From positions 57,217 through 121,216 of the forward strand of contig NZ_JAEB01000009.1 of assembly GCF_000518685.1 (NCBI RefSeq): DNA of 64,000 nucleotides, read 5' to 3'. Source of the stretch: Eubacterium xylanophilum ATCC 35991. GTDB taxonomy: Bacteria; Bacillota; Clostridia; Lachnospirales; Lachnospiraceae. The translations under genes were made by a program, and so were the position numbers. The notes beneath the pieces are model-generated. The model did not search any database. It was not told the DNA's origin and saw only the letters and a list, made by a program, of their open reading frames with translations. Positions 15,756 through 23,765 of the stretch are shown in pieces; positions within the stretch are counted from its first letter, which is position 1; every line of letters begins with the position of its first letter.

Positions 15756-18462
15756 AGATATTAATGTAGGCATAACCATTGACGATAAGGAGATTTTGGT
15801 GCCCTCTGATTATACTATTCTCAAGGCAGCGAGAGAAAATAATATTTATATTCCAACTCTATGTTATCTTGAGGGAGTATCGGATGTGGGAATGTGCAGA
15901 TTATGTATGGTTGAAGTGGAAGGTCACGATAACTTTTTACCGGCTTGCAGAACTAAATGTGAAGATGGCATGGTGATTGTTACTAAAGGAGAAAAGATAT
16001 TAAATTATAGAAAAAATATTCTCCAATTAATACTTGCAAATCACAACCAAGACTGCATGAGTTGCCCGGCCAATGGAATATGCGAATTACAGAAATTATG
16101 CAATGAATATGATGTTAAACATTCAGATTATAGTGGATTTAGTCGGGACAAAACCGGTGAAATAAAACTTGTTGATGATAATCCATATATTTGCTTTGAT
16201 CCAAGCAAGTGCATCCAATGTATGCGATGTATAAATGCTTGTGACAAGGTGGCTGGAAACGGCGTCCTAGATTTTGGAAGATCCGGTAATAAAACCATGA
16301 TTCTCGCCCCATTTGGAAAGAATTATAAGACTACTTCTTGTGAGTCCTGTGGAAACTGTGCCAACGTATGTCCTACAGGTGCGCTTACCATGAAGAGGCA
16401 GAATTCCTATAGGAGTTGGGAAATTAAAAAGGTTTTAACTACTTGTCCGCATTGTGCAACCGGCTGTCAATTCTACTTGGTGGTAAAAGATAATAAAATA
16501 GTTGATGTAGCGCCGGCAGACGGCCCATCAAATAAGAACAGGCTATGTGTTAAGGGTAAGTCTGGAAGTTTTGATTTTGTACATGCTGAGGATAGGCTTA
16601 GAAAACCACTTATTAAAGACCGCCAGACAGGCGAATTTAGAGAGGTTTCCTGGGAGGAAGCTATACAATTCACTGCGGATCAACTGATGAAAATTAAGAA
16701 TAAATACGGCGGTGATTCTCTTGCCGGATTTGCATGTTCTAGGTCTGCGAATGAGGATATCTATATGGTTCAGAAAATGGTCCGTACATGTTTTGGAACC
16801 AATAATACGGATAATTGTGCCAGAGTTTGCCACTCTGCTACGGTGGCAGGACTGGCTAAAACACTTGGCTCAGGCGCCATGACTAATCCTATTTCCGATA
16901 TAACTTCGGATGTTAATTGCATCCTATTAATTGGTTCTAATCCGGAGGAAGCACATCCGGTAGTGGGAATGCAGATAAGAAGAGCAGTAAAGAGTGGAAC
17001 AAGATTAATAGTAGTAGATCCCCGCGAAATAGGTCTAACTAAATATGCAGATATTCACTTGAAATTACGACCGGGAACCAACGTGGCCTTCGCCAATGGA
17101 ATGATGCATGTCATGATAGAAGAGGATCTCGTAGATCACGATTATATAAGGGATTTCACAGAAGGATATGAAGAACTAAAAAAGCTTGTCGAGGATTATA
17201 CACCTGAAAAGGTGGGTGAAATATGTCACATAGATCCTGATAAACTCAGAGAGGCTGCAAGAATGTATGCAACTGCAGAAAAGGCGCCTATCATATATTG
17301 CCTTGGAGTAACGGAACATTCTACAGGAACTGAGGGAGTTATGTGCATGTCCAATATGGCCGCTATTTGCGGAAAAATAGGAAAAAGCGGATGTGGAGTA
17401 AATCCGCTCCGTGGACAGAATAATGTACAGGGTGCGTGTGATATGGGTGCTCAACCAACAGATTTTCCGGGATATCAAAAAGTGGATAATCCTGAAGTCG
17501 TGGAAAAGTTTGAGAAAGCCTGGGGCGTCAAATTAAGCTCCAAACCGGGACTAAAGGCTACGGAAGTCTTCCCTGCGGCGATAGAAGGTACTATCAAAGG
17601 TCTCTATATTTGCGGTGAAGATCCTATAGTATCCGATCCGGACACACATCACATAGAGATGGCTCTAAAAAACTTGGAATTTTTGGTAGTTCAGGATTTG
17701 TTTATGACCAAGACTGCCAGATACGCTGATGTTGTTTTGCCGGGAGTTGGATATGCCGAAAAGGACGGAACATTTACCAATACAGAGAGAAGAGTTCAGC
17801 GCATACGAAAGGCCGTAGAGTTAGACGGGGATATGCGCCCTGATACAGAGATAATCTTTGATCTCATGAATGCCATGGGCTACAAGCAAGAATATCTCAC
17901 ACCTTCGGAGATTATGGATGAGATATCGAGCTTAACACCAAGCTTTGGTGGGATAAGTTATAAGAGACTTGACTCAGGAGAGAGCCTCCAGTGGCCATGT
18001 CCAGACGAAAATCACCCGGGAACACCGATAATGCACGTGGGGGGACCGGTTAGGGGAAGAGTACTTCTGTATCCAGCGGAGTATAAGGCATCGGATGAAC
18101 TCCCAGATGAGGAATATCCGTATATGCTAACCACTGGTAGAATTCTCTATCATTACAATGCGGCGGCTATGACAAAGCGTTCACCTGGATTAATGGATAT
18201 TTCCGGAGAGGGCTTTATTGAGATTAATTATAGAGATGCGGATAAACTCGGGATTTCTAACGGTGAGAGAATCAAAGTTTCTAGTCGACGAGGCGAGATA
18301 ACAGCTACGGCGAGAGTGGGGAGAAAAGTTTCTCAGGGAGAAACATGGATGCCGTTTCACTTTGAAGATTCGCCTGTAAATGTTCTGACTAATGCGGCGC
18401 TTGATGATTTTGCCAGGATTCCGGAGTATAAAGTATGCGCAGTAAATATCTCGAAGATCTGA
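15748..18462 (+). CDS. fdhA: Formate dehydrogenase catalytic subunit, Cys type, with NuoG-like N-terminus
   Basis: 904 aa from ATG 15748; an in-frame GTG at 15742 is possible. The N-terminus has a [2Fe-2S] domain (cysteines in GMCRLCMVEVEG), a His/Cys cluster (NHNQDCMSCPANGICELQKLC) and two ferredoxin clusters (CIQCMRCINAC, CESCGNCANVC). The molybdopterin domain begins with a 4Fe-4S motif, CPHCATGC. The metal ligand is Cys361 in ARVCHSATVAG, where many FDHs carry selenocysteine. The C-terminal dinucleotide-binding domain is present (TTGRILYHYNAAAMTKRS). It oxidises formate or reduces CO2 at a Mo/W-bis-MGD site in the cytoplasm. Its operon supplies FdhD and MobA for cofactor maturation. Confidence 0.9.
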   Translation: MNKDINVGITIDDKEILVPSDYTILKAARENNIYIPTLCYLEGVSDVGMCRLCMVEVEGHDNFLPACRTKCEDGMVIVTKGEKILNYRKNILQLILANHNQDCMSCPANGICELQKLCNEYDVKHSDYSGFSRDKTGEIKLVDDNPYICFDPSKCIQCMRCINACDKVAGNGVLDFGRSGNKTMILAPFGKNYKTTSCESCGNCANVCPTGALTMKRQNSYRSWEIKKVLTTCPHCATGCQFYLVVKDNKIVDVAPADGPSNKNRLCVKGKSGSFDFVHAEDRLRKPLIKDRQTGEFREVSWEEAIQFTADQLMKIKNKYGGDSLAGFACSRSANEDIYMVQKMVRTCFGTNNTDNCARVCHSATVAGLAKTLGSGAMTNPISDITSDVNCILLIGSNPEEAHPVVGMQIRRAVKSGTRLIVVDPREIGLTKYADIHLKLRPGTNVAFANGMMHVMIEEDLVDHDYIRDFTEGYEELKKLVEDYTPEKVGEICHIDPDKLREAARMYATAEKAPIIYCLGVTEHSTGTEGVMCMSNMAAICGKIGKSGCGVNPLRGQNNVQGACDMGAQPTDFPGYQKVDNPEVVEKFEKAWGVKLSSKPGLKATEVFPAAIEGTIKGLYICGEDPIVSDPDTHHIEMALKNLEFLVVQDLFMTKTARYADVVLPGVGYAEKDGTFTNTERRVQRIRKAVELDGDMRPDTEIIFDLMNAMGYKQEYLTPSEIMDEISSLTPSFGGISYKRLDSGESLQWPCPDENHPGTPIMHVGGPVRGRVLLYPAEYKASDELPDEEYPYMLTTGRILYHYNAAAMTKRSPGLMDISGEGFIEINYRDADKLGISNGERIKVSSRRGEITATARVGRKVSQGETWMPFHFEDSPVNVLTNAALDDFARIPEYKVCAVNISKI

Positions 18463-18475
18463 TAAGGAGAAGTAT

Positions 18476-19150
18476 ATGATCAGTAAGTCAAGAATAACAG
18501 TTACATCTAGCGGAAGCGGAGAGCGTGAAGATGCTTTTGTGGCAAGAGAGCATAGTATACTAGTTCGAGTTAATGGGGAAGCTAAGTTAAATCTTACTTG
18601 CTCAGATAACAATTTGCCGGAGTTGATTGCTGGAAGACTGTTTACAGACGGATTCATAGCAAATAAGGACGATATATTGTCACTGGAAATTGATGAAAAG
18701 CATGTAATTGCAGAGGTGAAAGTTCAAACTAATAAAAAGCCGGAACCTACTGTTTTCCCTGACATTGTGCTGGATAATAAAGTTGTATTTTGTCTTGCAA
18801 AAGTATTTTCATACGATTTGCCAATTCACAGCCATACTCAGGGAACACATTGCTGTTTCCTTTCTGACCAAAGCGGAAATATCCTGTTTTCATGTGAAGA
18901 TATTAGTCGATATAATTCTATTGATAAAGCCATAGGATACGGTGTTTTACAGGGATTAGAGATGAGTGATACGATTCTGTTTACATCGGGAAGAGTATCA
19001 GAATTAGCAGTCAGAAAAGTGCTTTTTGCAGGAATTCCTGTGTTGATTTCCAAGGCTGTTCCAAGCGATAAAGCTATAGAGCTAGCGGGGCGGTATAAAT
19101 TGAAGCTCGTTTGCAGAGCATATCCGGATAAATATGATTTATATGAATAG
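18476..19150 (+). CDS. fdhD: Formate dehydrogenase accessory sulfurtransferase FdhD
   Basis: 224 aa. AAGGAG precedes the ATG. Family segments are visible: LTCSDNNLPELIAGRLFTDGF near the N-terminus, GTHCCFLSDQSG with the cysteine pair in the sulfur-transfer loop, CEDISRYNSIDKAIGYG, and LFTSGRVSELAVRKV. FdhD carries sulfur from the cysteine desulfurase to the Mo-bis-MGD cofactor before it is inserted into FDH. Its position directly behind fdhA supports this. The family usually shows a CxxC pair; here the cysteines are adjacent (CC), so the mechanism may differ in detail. Confidence 0.9.
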   Translation: MISKSRITVTSSGSGEREDAFVAREHSILVRVNGEAKLNLTCSDNNLPELIAGRLFTDGFIANKDDILSLEIDEKHVIAEVKVQTNKKPEPTVFPDIVLDNKVVFCLAKVFSYDLPIHSHTQGTHCCFLSDQSGNILFSCEDISRYNSIDKAIGYGVLQGLEMSDTILFTSGRVSELAVRKVLFAGIPVLISKAVPSDKAIELAGRYKLKLVCRAYPDKYDLYE

Positions 19151-19166
19151 AGAGGTGGTCTGATTT

Positions 19167-19715
19167 ATGTATGAAAAGAATGTAAATGTTGTTGATAGTA
19201 GGCGGATGACAATTAGTATAATCATTCTTGTTGCCTGCAGCATCGTCGGAATATTTGTCAAGCACTTAATCAACCCCATGTGCAATATAATTACTGGGAT
19301 TCTTCACGTTCCCGGCGGTATATCGACATCAGTTTCCCTCATGTTTCTTGTGACGGCATATGGAGTTACAGAAAAAAAATGGTCCGCAACTTTCATGGGG
19401 CTAACGCAGGGAATTACAGCACTAGCTATTGGCATGATGGGAAGTATGGGACCACTGATGTCCTTTGCCTACCTGATTCCCGGTGTCGTGATTGACCTCG
19501 TAATGCTCATGCCAATTGACAGGCGAATTGGTATGTTTTTGGCCAACACACTGGCATCAATAGCGGCAGCTTTGTTTGCAAATCTTGTGGTATTTCATCT
19601 TCCGATTATGGTATTGCTCGTATATGTTTGTCTGTCGGCAGTTACAGGTGCAACATGCGGTATTATGGCAGGTTTTGTCACAGGAATTATAAAGAATAAA
19701 GGAGAAATCAAATGA
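19167..19715 (+). CDS. ECF transporter S-component-like membrane protein
   Basis: 182 aa with about five or six predicted membrane helices and short loops. The segment PGGISTSVSLMFLVTAYGV followed by FMGLTQGITALAIGMMGSMGPL and IPGVVIDLVMLM resembles substrate-binding S components of energy-coupling factor transporters. These use a shared EcfAA'T module encoded elsewhere. The ATG at 19167 follows AGAGAGGTGG. The gene lies between fdhD and mobA and overlaps the next gene by 4 bases, so it belongs to the FDH operon. Inference: it imports a compound needed for this enzyme, such as a metal oxyanion complex or cofactor precursor. No ligand can be read from the sequence. Confidence 0.6.
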   Translation: MYEKNVNVVDSRRMTISIIILVACSIVGIFVKHLINPMCNIITGILHVPGGISTSVSLMFLVTAYGVTEKKWSATFMGLTQGITALAIGMMGSMGPLMSFAYLIPGVVIDLVMLMPIDRRIGMFLANTLASIAAALFANLVVFHLPIMVLLVYVCLSAVTGATCGIMAGFVTGIIKNKGEIK

Positions 19716-20146
19716 AAAAAAACAGCATAATAATTTGTATATTATTCACATTAATTGTGATGGTCAGTACGGGGATTACTTTCTTCTACCTGCAGGGGAG
19801 ACAGTCAACTCCACCGAACTCTCTGGTTATAGAAAGAGAAGGGAAAAATACAGTGGTTGATTTTTCAACCCTGAGTCTTGAGTCCTTCAGTGGAACTGTC
19901 GTCAATGGAAAGGGACAGTCCAAGGAAGTAAGCGGAAAGGGCATTAGAATTGATAAGCTCATCGGTGATTCAGGTTTCACGGAGGCAAGAGTTGTGGCCG
20001 ACGACGAATATAATGCCGTTGTAAAGCCTGCAGATACTGCAAATGCCTGGATCCAAATAGAATCTGGCAAGGCAAGACTAATAGTGTTCGGCGATTCCGA
20101 TTCTAAGAGAGCAGTAAAAAATGTGGTGAGGATTGAAGTGAAATGA
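19712..20146 (+). CDS. Small exported or membrane-anchored protein of the FDH operon
   Basis: 144 aa. Residues about 5-28 form one hydrophobic segment (IIICILFTLIVMVSTGITFFYL), a signal anchor or uncleaved signal. The outer part (about 30-144) is beta-rich with GKGIRIDKLIGDSGFTEARVV and WIQIESGKARLIVFGDS. This loosely recalls the molybdopterin-binding (sulfite-oxidase-like) fold of small proteins in Clostridia, but no cofactor ligand is evident. It overlaps the ECF-S-like gene upstream and mobA downstream by 4 bases each, which implies tight co-translation. A role as the extracytoplasmic partner of the membrane protein is inferred from position only. Confidence 0.55.
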   Translation: MKKNSIIICILFTLIVMVSTGITFFYLQGRQSTPPNSLVIEREGKNTVVDFSTLSLESFSGTVVNGKGQSKEVSGKGIRIDKLIGDSGFTEARVVADDEYNAVVKPADTANAWIQIESGKARLIVFGDSDSKRAVKNVVRIEVK

Positions 20147-20724
20147 CAGAGTATTCCGCGATAATTCTTGCAGGTGGCAAGAGCAGGCGAATGGGGCAGA
20201 AGAAAGCTCTGTTGAAAATTGAAGGCAGAGGATTTGTCCAGATCATAAGAGATAAGCTGCTTAAACTTGGCATAGAAGATATAATTCTATCGGGATTTGC
20301 GAAACCCTGCGAAAAAACGAGATATGTCAAGGATAGGTTTGAAGGGCAGGGCCCCTTGGCGGGGATCCACGCAGGCTTAGAAGCAGCTTCGCATGACAGC
20401 GTCATAGTTATCGCCGAAGATGCGCCCTTGGTCCCTGTGGAATTTCTGGAGAAATTGTGCCAAATTCATGAAGAGAGAAGTGGGCTTGTGACAGTGGCTT
20501 CGTGTGAACGGCGAATTCAACCTTTGCTTGGGATATATGATAAATCCTTGGCGAAAAACTGCGAGAGAATTCTCACAGATAATAAGAGAAAAGTGATGTC
20601 ACTTTTAGAAGAGGTGGGGTATGAAGAAGTCCCTTTTTTCGGTGAAGAAATACTGGTTCGGGGATGTAATACTCCGGAAGAATATGAATATTTACAGAGA
20701 TTAGTAAAGCCAGCACCTAGGTGA
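20143..20724 (+). CDS. mobA: Molybdenum cofactor guanylyltransferase
   Basis: 193 aa. The nucleotide-binding signature ILAGGKSRRMGQKKALL is at the N-terminus. GQGPLAGIHAGLEA and AEDAPLVPVEFL follow as in MobA, where the second segment normally reads CDxP and holds the metal-binding Asp (here EDAP). It transfers GMP from GTP to molybdopterin to make the MGD cofactor used by the FdhA encoded upstream. The size is normal for the family. It is the last gene of the operon; the terminator stem overlaps its final codons. Confidence 0.88.
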   Translation: MTEYSAIILAGGKSRRMGQKKALLKIEGRGFVQIIRDKLLKLGIEDIILSGFAKPCEKTRYVKDRFEGQGPLAGIHAGLEAASHDSVIVIAEDAPLVPVEFLEKLCQIHEERSGLVTVASCERRIQPLLGIYDKSLAKNCERILTDNKRKVMSLLEEVGYEEVPFFGEEILVRGCNTPEEYEYLQRLVKPAPR

Positions 20725-20748
20725 ATAACCTAGGGCCGGCTTGTTTTT
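20708..20748 (+). terminator. Terminator of the FDH operon
   Basis: AGCC...CCTAGGT, loop GAATA, ACCTAGG...GGCT form a long stem that overlaps the mobA stop, followed by TTGTTTTTG. Confidence 0.75.
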
Positions 20749-20750
20749 GT

Positions 20751-20796
20751 GGAATCGCATATTGCTGGTCTTACTCACGTCGTTCGTAAGACAATT
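20751..20796 (+). repeat. Dispersed palindromic repeat, copy A
   Basis: One copy of a family of about 46 bp: GGAATCGCATATTG, CTG, then GTCTTAC-N11-GTAAGAC and AATT. The arms form a 7-bp hairpin that extends to 10 bp if a three-base bulge is allowed. It lies between the convergent mobA and typA genes, 10 bases from the typA stop. The other copies are at 51353-51556 and 53903-53998. Confidence 0.85.
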
Positions 20797-20805
20797 TTCT
20801 TCGGA

Positions 20806-22641
20806 TTATTTTCCTGCATTTCTCTTTGCTCTATATCTCTCAGTTCCGTCGAGAATCTTCTTGCGGATTCTGAGATTTTCCGGAGTGACTTCGAGAAGCT
20901 CATCTGTGTCGATGAAGTCAATGGCTTCTTCGAGGCTTAGCTCAACCTTTGGTGAAAGCCTCAAAGCTTCATCAGAACCTGATGAACGAGTGTTGGTCAA
21001 ATGCTTCTTCTTGCAGACATTTACCTCGATGTCATCGGTCTTTCCATTCTGCCCAACTACCATTCCACCGTAAACTTTTTCGCCAGGTCCAACGAAGAGC
21101 GTTCCTCTTTCCTGTGCGTTAAATAGTCCGTAGACAATGGCCTCACCGGATTCAAAGGCAATCAATGATCCCTGTTTTCTATAAGAAATATCTCCCTTAT
21201 ATGGTCCATAACCGTAAAACTCAGTATTAATAACACCATTTCCCTTGGTGTCTGTCATAAACTCGCCTCTGTATCCAATCAAGCCTCTGGATGGAATTAA
21301 GAATTCAAGTCTTGTAGTTCCCGCATTTAGAGGATTCATGGCCTGAAGCTCGCCCTTTCTCTGGCTGAGCTTGTCTATTACTGTTCCGGTAAATTCATCC
21401 GGCACATCCACCAATGCCTTCTCAAGTGGCTCGAGTTTCTTGCCGTTCTCATCTGTCTTGTAGAGAACTTCCGGCTTACTAACTGCGAACTCGTAACCTT
21501 CACGGCGCATGTTTTCAATCAAAACTGAGAGATGAAGTTCACCTCTACCTGAAACCTTATAGCACTCTGTGCTCTCTGTATCCTCAACTCGCAAACTTAC
21601 GTCGGTGTTGAGCATTTTATACAATCTATCGCGCAAATGACGTGAAGTCACAAATTTTCCTTCCTGTCCCGCGAGTGGACTGTCATTTACGATAAAATCC
21701 ATACTGATAGTAGGTTCGCTAATTCTCTGGAAAGGAATTGCCTCAGGATTCTCAGGTGAGCAAATCGTATCTCCGATGTGAATATCCGAAATACCTGAAA
21801 TAGCAACAATTGATCCAATCTTAGCTTCTTCAACCTCAACTCTTTCAAGTCCCTCGAACTCATAGAGCTTACTAATCTTGACTTTTTCATTTTTCTCAGG
21901 ATCGTGTGCGTTTACGATAACCACGTCCTGGTTTACGCGAACGGAGCCGTTATCCACTTTTCCAACACCGATACGTCCAACGTATTCATTGTAGTCAATT
22001 GTACTAATAAGTACCTGTGTATCCGCCTCTGGGTCACCTGTTGGGGCAGGGATGTAATCAATAATAGCATCAAATAGAGGCTTCATATCGGTTCCCTCTA
22101 CATCCATGCTATTAGAAGCTTTTCCTTCTTTTGCTGAAGCAAAGATAAATGGGCAATCAAGCTGCTCTTCGTCAGCCTCCAAATCTATAAATAACTCGAG
22201 AATCTCATCCACAACCTCTTCTGGTCGAGCTTCTGGACGGTCAATCTTGTTGACACAAACAACTACAGGAAGCGAAAGTTCCAATGCTTTTTTCAAAACA
22301 AACTTGGTCTGTGGCATAGCTCCCTCAAAAGCATCCACCACAAGAACAACACCATTAACCATTTTGAGCACTCGCTCAACTTCGCCACCAAAGTCGGCAT
22401 GCCCCGGAGTATCAATAATATTAATCTTGATATCATTGTAGTGAATTGCTGTGTTTTTGGATAGAATAGTTATTCCTCTTTCACGTTCGATGTCATTGGA
22501 ATCCATGACACGCTCAGCCACTTCCTGATTTTCGCGGAAAACACCACTCTGCTTAAGAAGCTCATCAACAATTGTAGTCTTACCGTGGTCTACATGCGCG
22601 ATAATTGCAATATTTCTAATATCGTCTCTTGTAGTTCTCAT
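20806..22641 (-). CDS. typA: Ribosome-associated translational GTPase TypA/BipA
   Basis: 611 aa from the ATG whose complement is at 22639-22641, preceded on the minus strand by AAGGAAG; a longer in-frame start at 22746 adds 35 unrelated residues. G1 is IAIIAHVDHGKTTIVDELL, the switch region follows with RERGITILSKN, G3 is DTPGHADFGGEVER and G4 is NKID. The EF-G-like domains and the TypA-specific C-terminal domain (TRSSGSDEALRLSP) complete the protein. TypA binds the 70S ribosome at the factor site and assists ribosome assembly and stress adaptation. It is the only long gene on the minus strand between 1 and 53 kb and has its own promoter. Confidence 0.95.
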   Translation of the reverse strand: MRTTRDDIRNIAIIAHVDHGKTTIVDELLKQSGVFRENQEVAERVMDSNDIERERGITILSKNTAIHYNDIKINIIDTPGHADFGGEVERVLKMVNGVVLVVDAFEGAMPQTKFVLKKALELSLPVVVCVNKIDRPEARPEEVVDEILELFIDLEADEEQLDCPFIFASAKEGKASNSMDVEGTDMKPLFDAIIDYIPAPTGDPEADTQVLISTIDYNEYVGRIGVGKVDNGSVRVNQDVVIVNAHDPEKNEKVKISKLYEFEGLERVEVEEAKIGSIVAISGISDIHIGDTICSPENPEAIPFQRISEPTISMDFIVNDSPLAGQEGKFVTSRHLRDRLYKMLNTDVSLRVEDTESTECYKVSGRGELHLSVLIENMRREGYEFAVSKPEVLYKTDENGKKLEPLEKALVDVPDEFTGTVIDKLSQRKGELQAMNPLNAGTTRLEFLIPSRGLIGYRGEFMTDTKGNGVINTEFYGYGPYKGDISYRKQGSLIAFESGEAIVYGLFNAQERGTLFVGPGEKVYGGMVVGQNGKTDDIEVNVCKKKHLTNTRSSGSDEALRLSPKVELSLEEAIDFIDTDELLEVTPENLRIRKKILDGTERYRAKRNAGK

Positions 22642-22722
22642 CTTCAACTTCCTTTCTAAATCTCGCCTGAAAAGCGCTTTGCTTTTGCTTGGAATGGGTA
22701 TTGTCATACCCCACAAATTATT

Positions 22723-22752
22723 AGTATAGCATATGTGAGTGGGCAAAGTAAA
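22723..22752 (-). promoter_or_regulatory. sigmaA promoter for typA
   Basis: On the minus strand TTTACT (22752-22747), an 18-base spacer and TATACT (22728-22723) with an upstream TGC extended -10 element. Confidence 0.65.
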
Positions 22753-22819
22753 GGGGAAATGCGTGTAGAGTTAAAATTTGATGGGGATGGCTGGGGAGAA
22801 ATCATTCGCAAGAAAAAAA

Positions 22820-22849
22820 TTTACAATCCCCATTGTTTTGTGGTATTAT
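22820..22849 (+). promoter_or_regulatory. sigmaA promoter for the CPBP protease gene
   Basis: TTTACA (22820-22825), an 18-base spacer and TATTAT (22844-22849) preceded by TGG. Confidence 0.65.
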
Positions 22850-22884
22850 AAACCATATGGATTTGTAGAGGTAGGTGAGCATGG

Positions 22885-23760
22885 ATGGAAAAATTCAAAT
22901 CTCTGTTGTTTGCGGGGATTTATGTGGGTATCATATATGTGTTTCGCATATATATTACATTTCTTTTTGCGGGACAGGCATTGGTGGTTTCTTTTCAAAG
23001 GCACAATATGAACCTTTACGATCAGATGATTACCAAGTATGTTGACGATTATACAATCAACATTTATTTGACCGGAATGATTGATTTGATAATTGTAGTT
23101 GGATTTGGACTGTGGTATTATTATATTAGAAAAAAGAAGGACATGTTGCCGGTTTCATATGACAAGTCTTTGGCGGCAAAGCCCTTGCTGATAAATGTAC
23201 TCATGGGTGTGCTTGCCCAGTTTGCCACTGTTGTGATTATTTTGGCGGTGGTGATGGTTTCGCCGGGGGTTATCGAGAGTTATAATGATACGATGCAGGG
23301 GATGGATATGGACAATGTTCAGCCGGCTATTTTGATTCTTGTTGTTTGCATTATTGGGCCGATTGGGGAAGAGTTGGTATTCAGAGGAATGATTTATAGG
23401 ACTCTTCGCAAAGGGCTTCCTGCGGTGGCAGCAATGATTATATCGGGAATTCTCTTTGGAATCTATCATGAGCAGCTTGTGCAGGGGATATATACGGCGA
23501 TATTTGGATTTGTTCTTGCATTGGTGTTTGAGAAGACCAACTCGGTGCTGCCGAGTATAGTGATGCATATTACATATAATTCATTCAATTATATATTCGA
23601 ACAAATAAGAAATCAGTTGGGATTGCCTGAGGAAATCCAAGGGATTTTGACAATTCTTTTTGGTTTTGCCTCTATGATTGTACTTATAGTTACGGTTATC
23701 TATTATTATAGATTAGATTTGAAACCGGTTCCGCAGGTGGAACAAGTTGAAGAAGGATGA
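22885..23760 (+). CDS. CPBP-family intramembrane glutamic endopeptidase
   Basis: 291 aa, a polytopic membrane protein with about seven hydrophobic segments. The CPBP (Abi) motifs are clear. Motif 1 is GEELVFRGMIYRTL, with the paired glutamates and arginine. Motif 2 is SGILFGIYHEQLVQGIYTAIFG, containing the histidine. Motif 3 is SVLPSIVMHITYNSFNY, with a second histidine. Relatives cut prenylated or signal-like peptides inside the membrane, and some act in bacteriocin self-immunity; no bacteriocin gene is near. The start at 22885 follows AGGTGAG. The stop overlaps an ATG of the next gene (ATGA). Confidence 0.85.
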   Translation: MEKFKSLLFAGIYVGIIYVFRIYITFLFAGQALVVSFQRHNMNLYDQMITKYVDDYTINIYLTGMIDLIIVVGFGLWYYYIRKKKDMLPVSYDKSLAAKPLLINVLMGVLAQFATVVIILAVVMVSPGVIESYNDTMQGMDMDNVQPAILILVVCIIGPIGEELVFRGMIYRTLRKGLPAVAAMIISGILFGIYHEQLVQGIYTAIFGFVLALVFEKTNSVLPSIVMHITYNSFNYIFEQIRNQLGLPEEIQGILTILFGFASMIVLIVTVIYYYRLDLKPVPQVEQVEEG

Positions 23761-23765
23761 TGTTT

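Noticed and set aside
14826..15779. 317-aa open frame on the minus strand
   Set aside because: It lies wholly antisense to the oxidoreductase gene, has no ribosome site or recognisable domain, and reads as low-complexity shadow sequence.
16828..16830. Selenocysteine codon in formate dehydrogenase
   Set aside because: The metal-ligand position is TGC (Cys361), not TGA, so no SECIS element is needed.
19712..20146. Confident molybdopterin-binding protein
   Set aside because: Only vague fold-level resemblance; no cysteine or other cofactor ligand, so the call was kept as an exported protein of unknown function.
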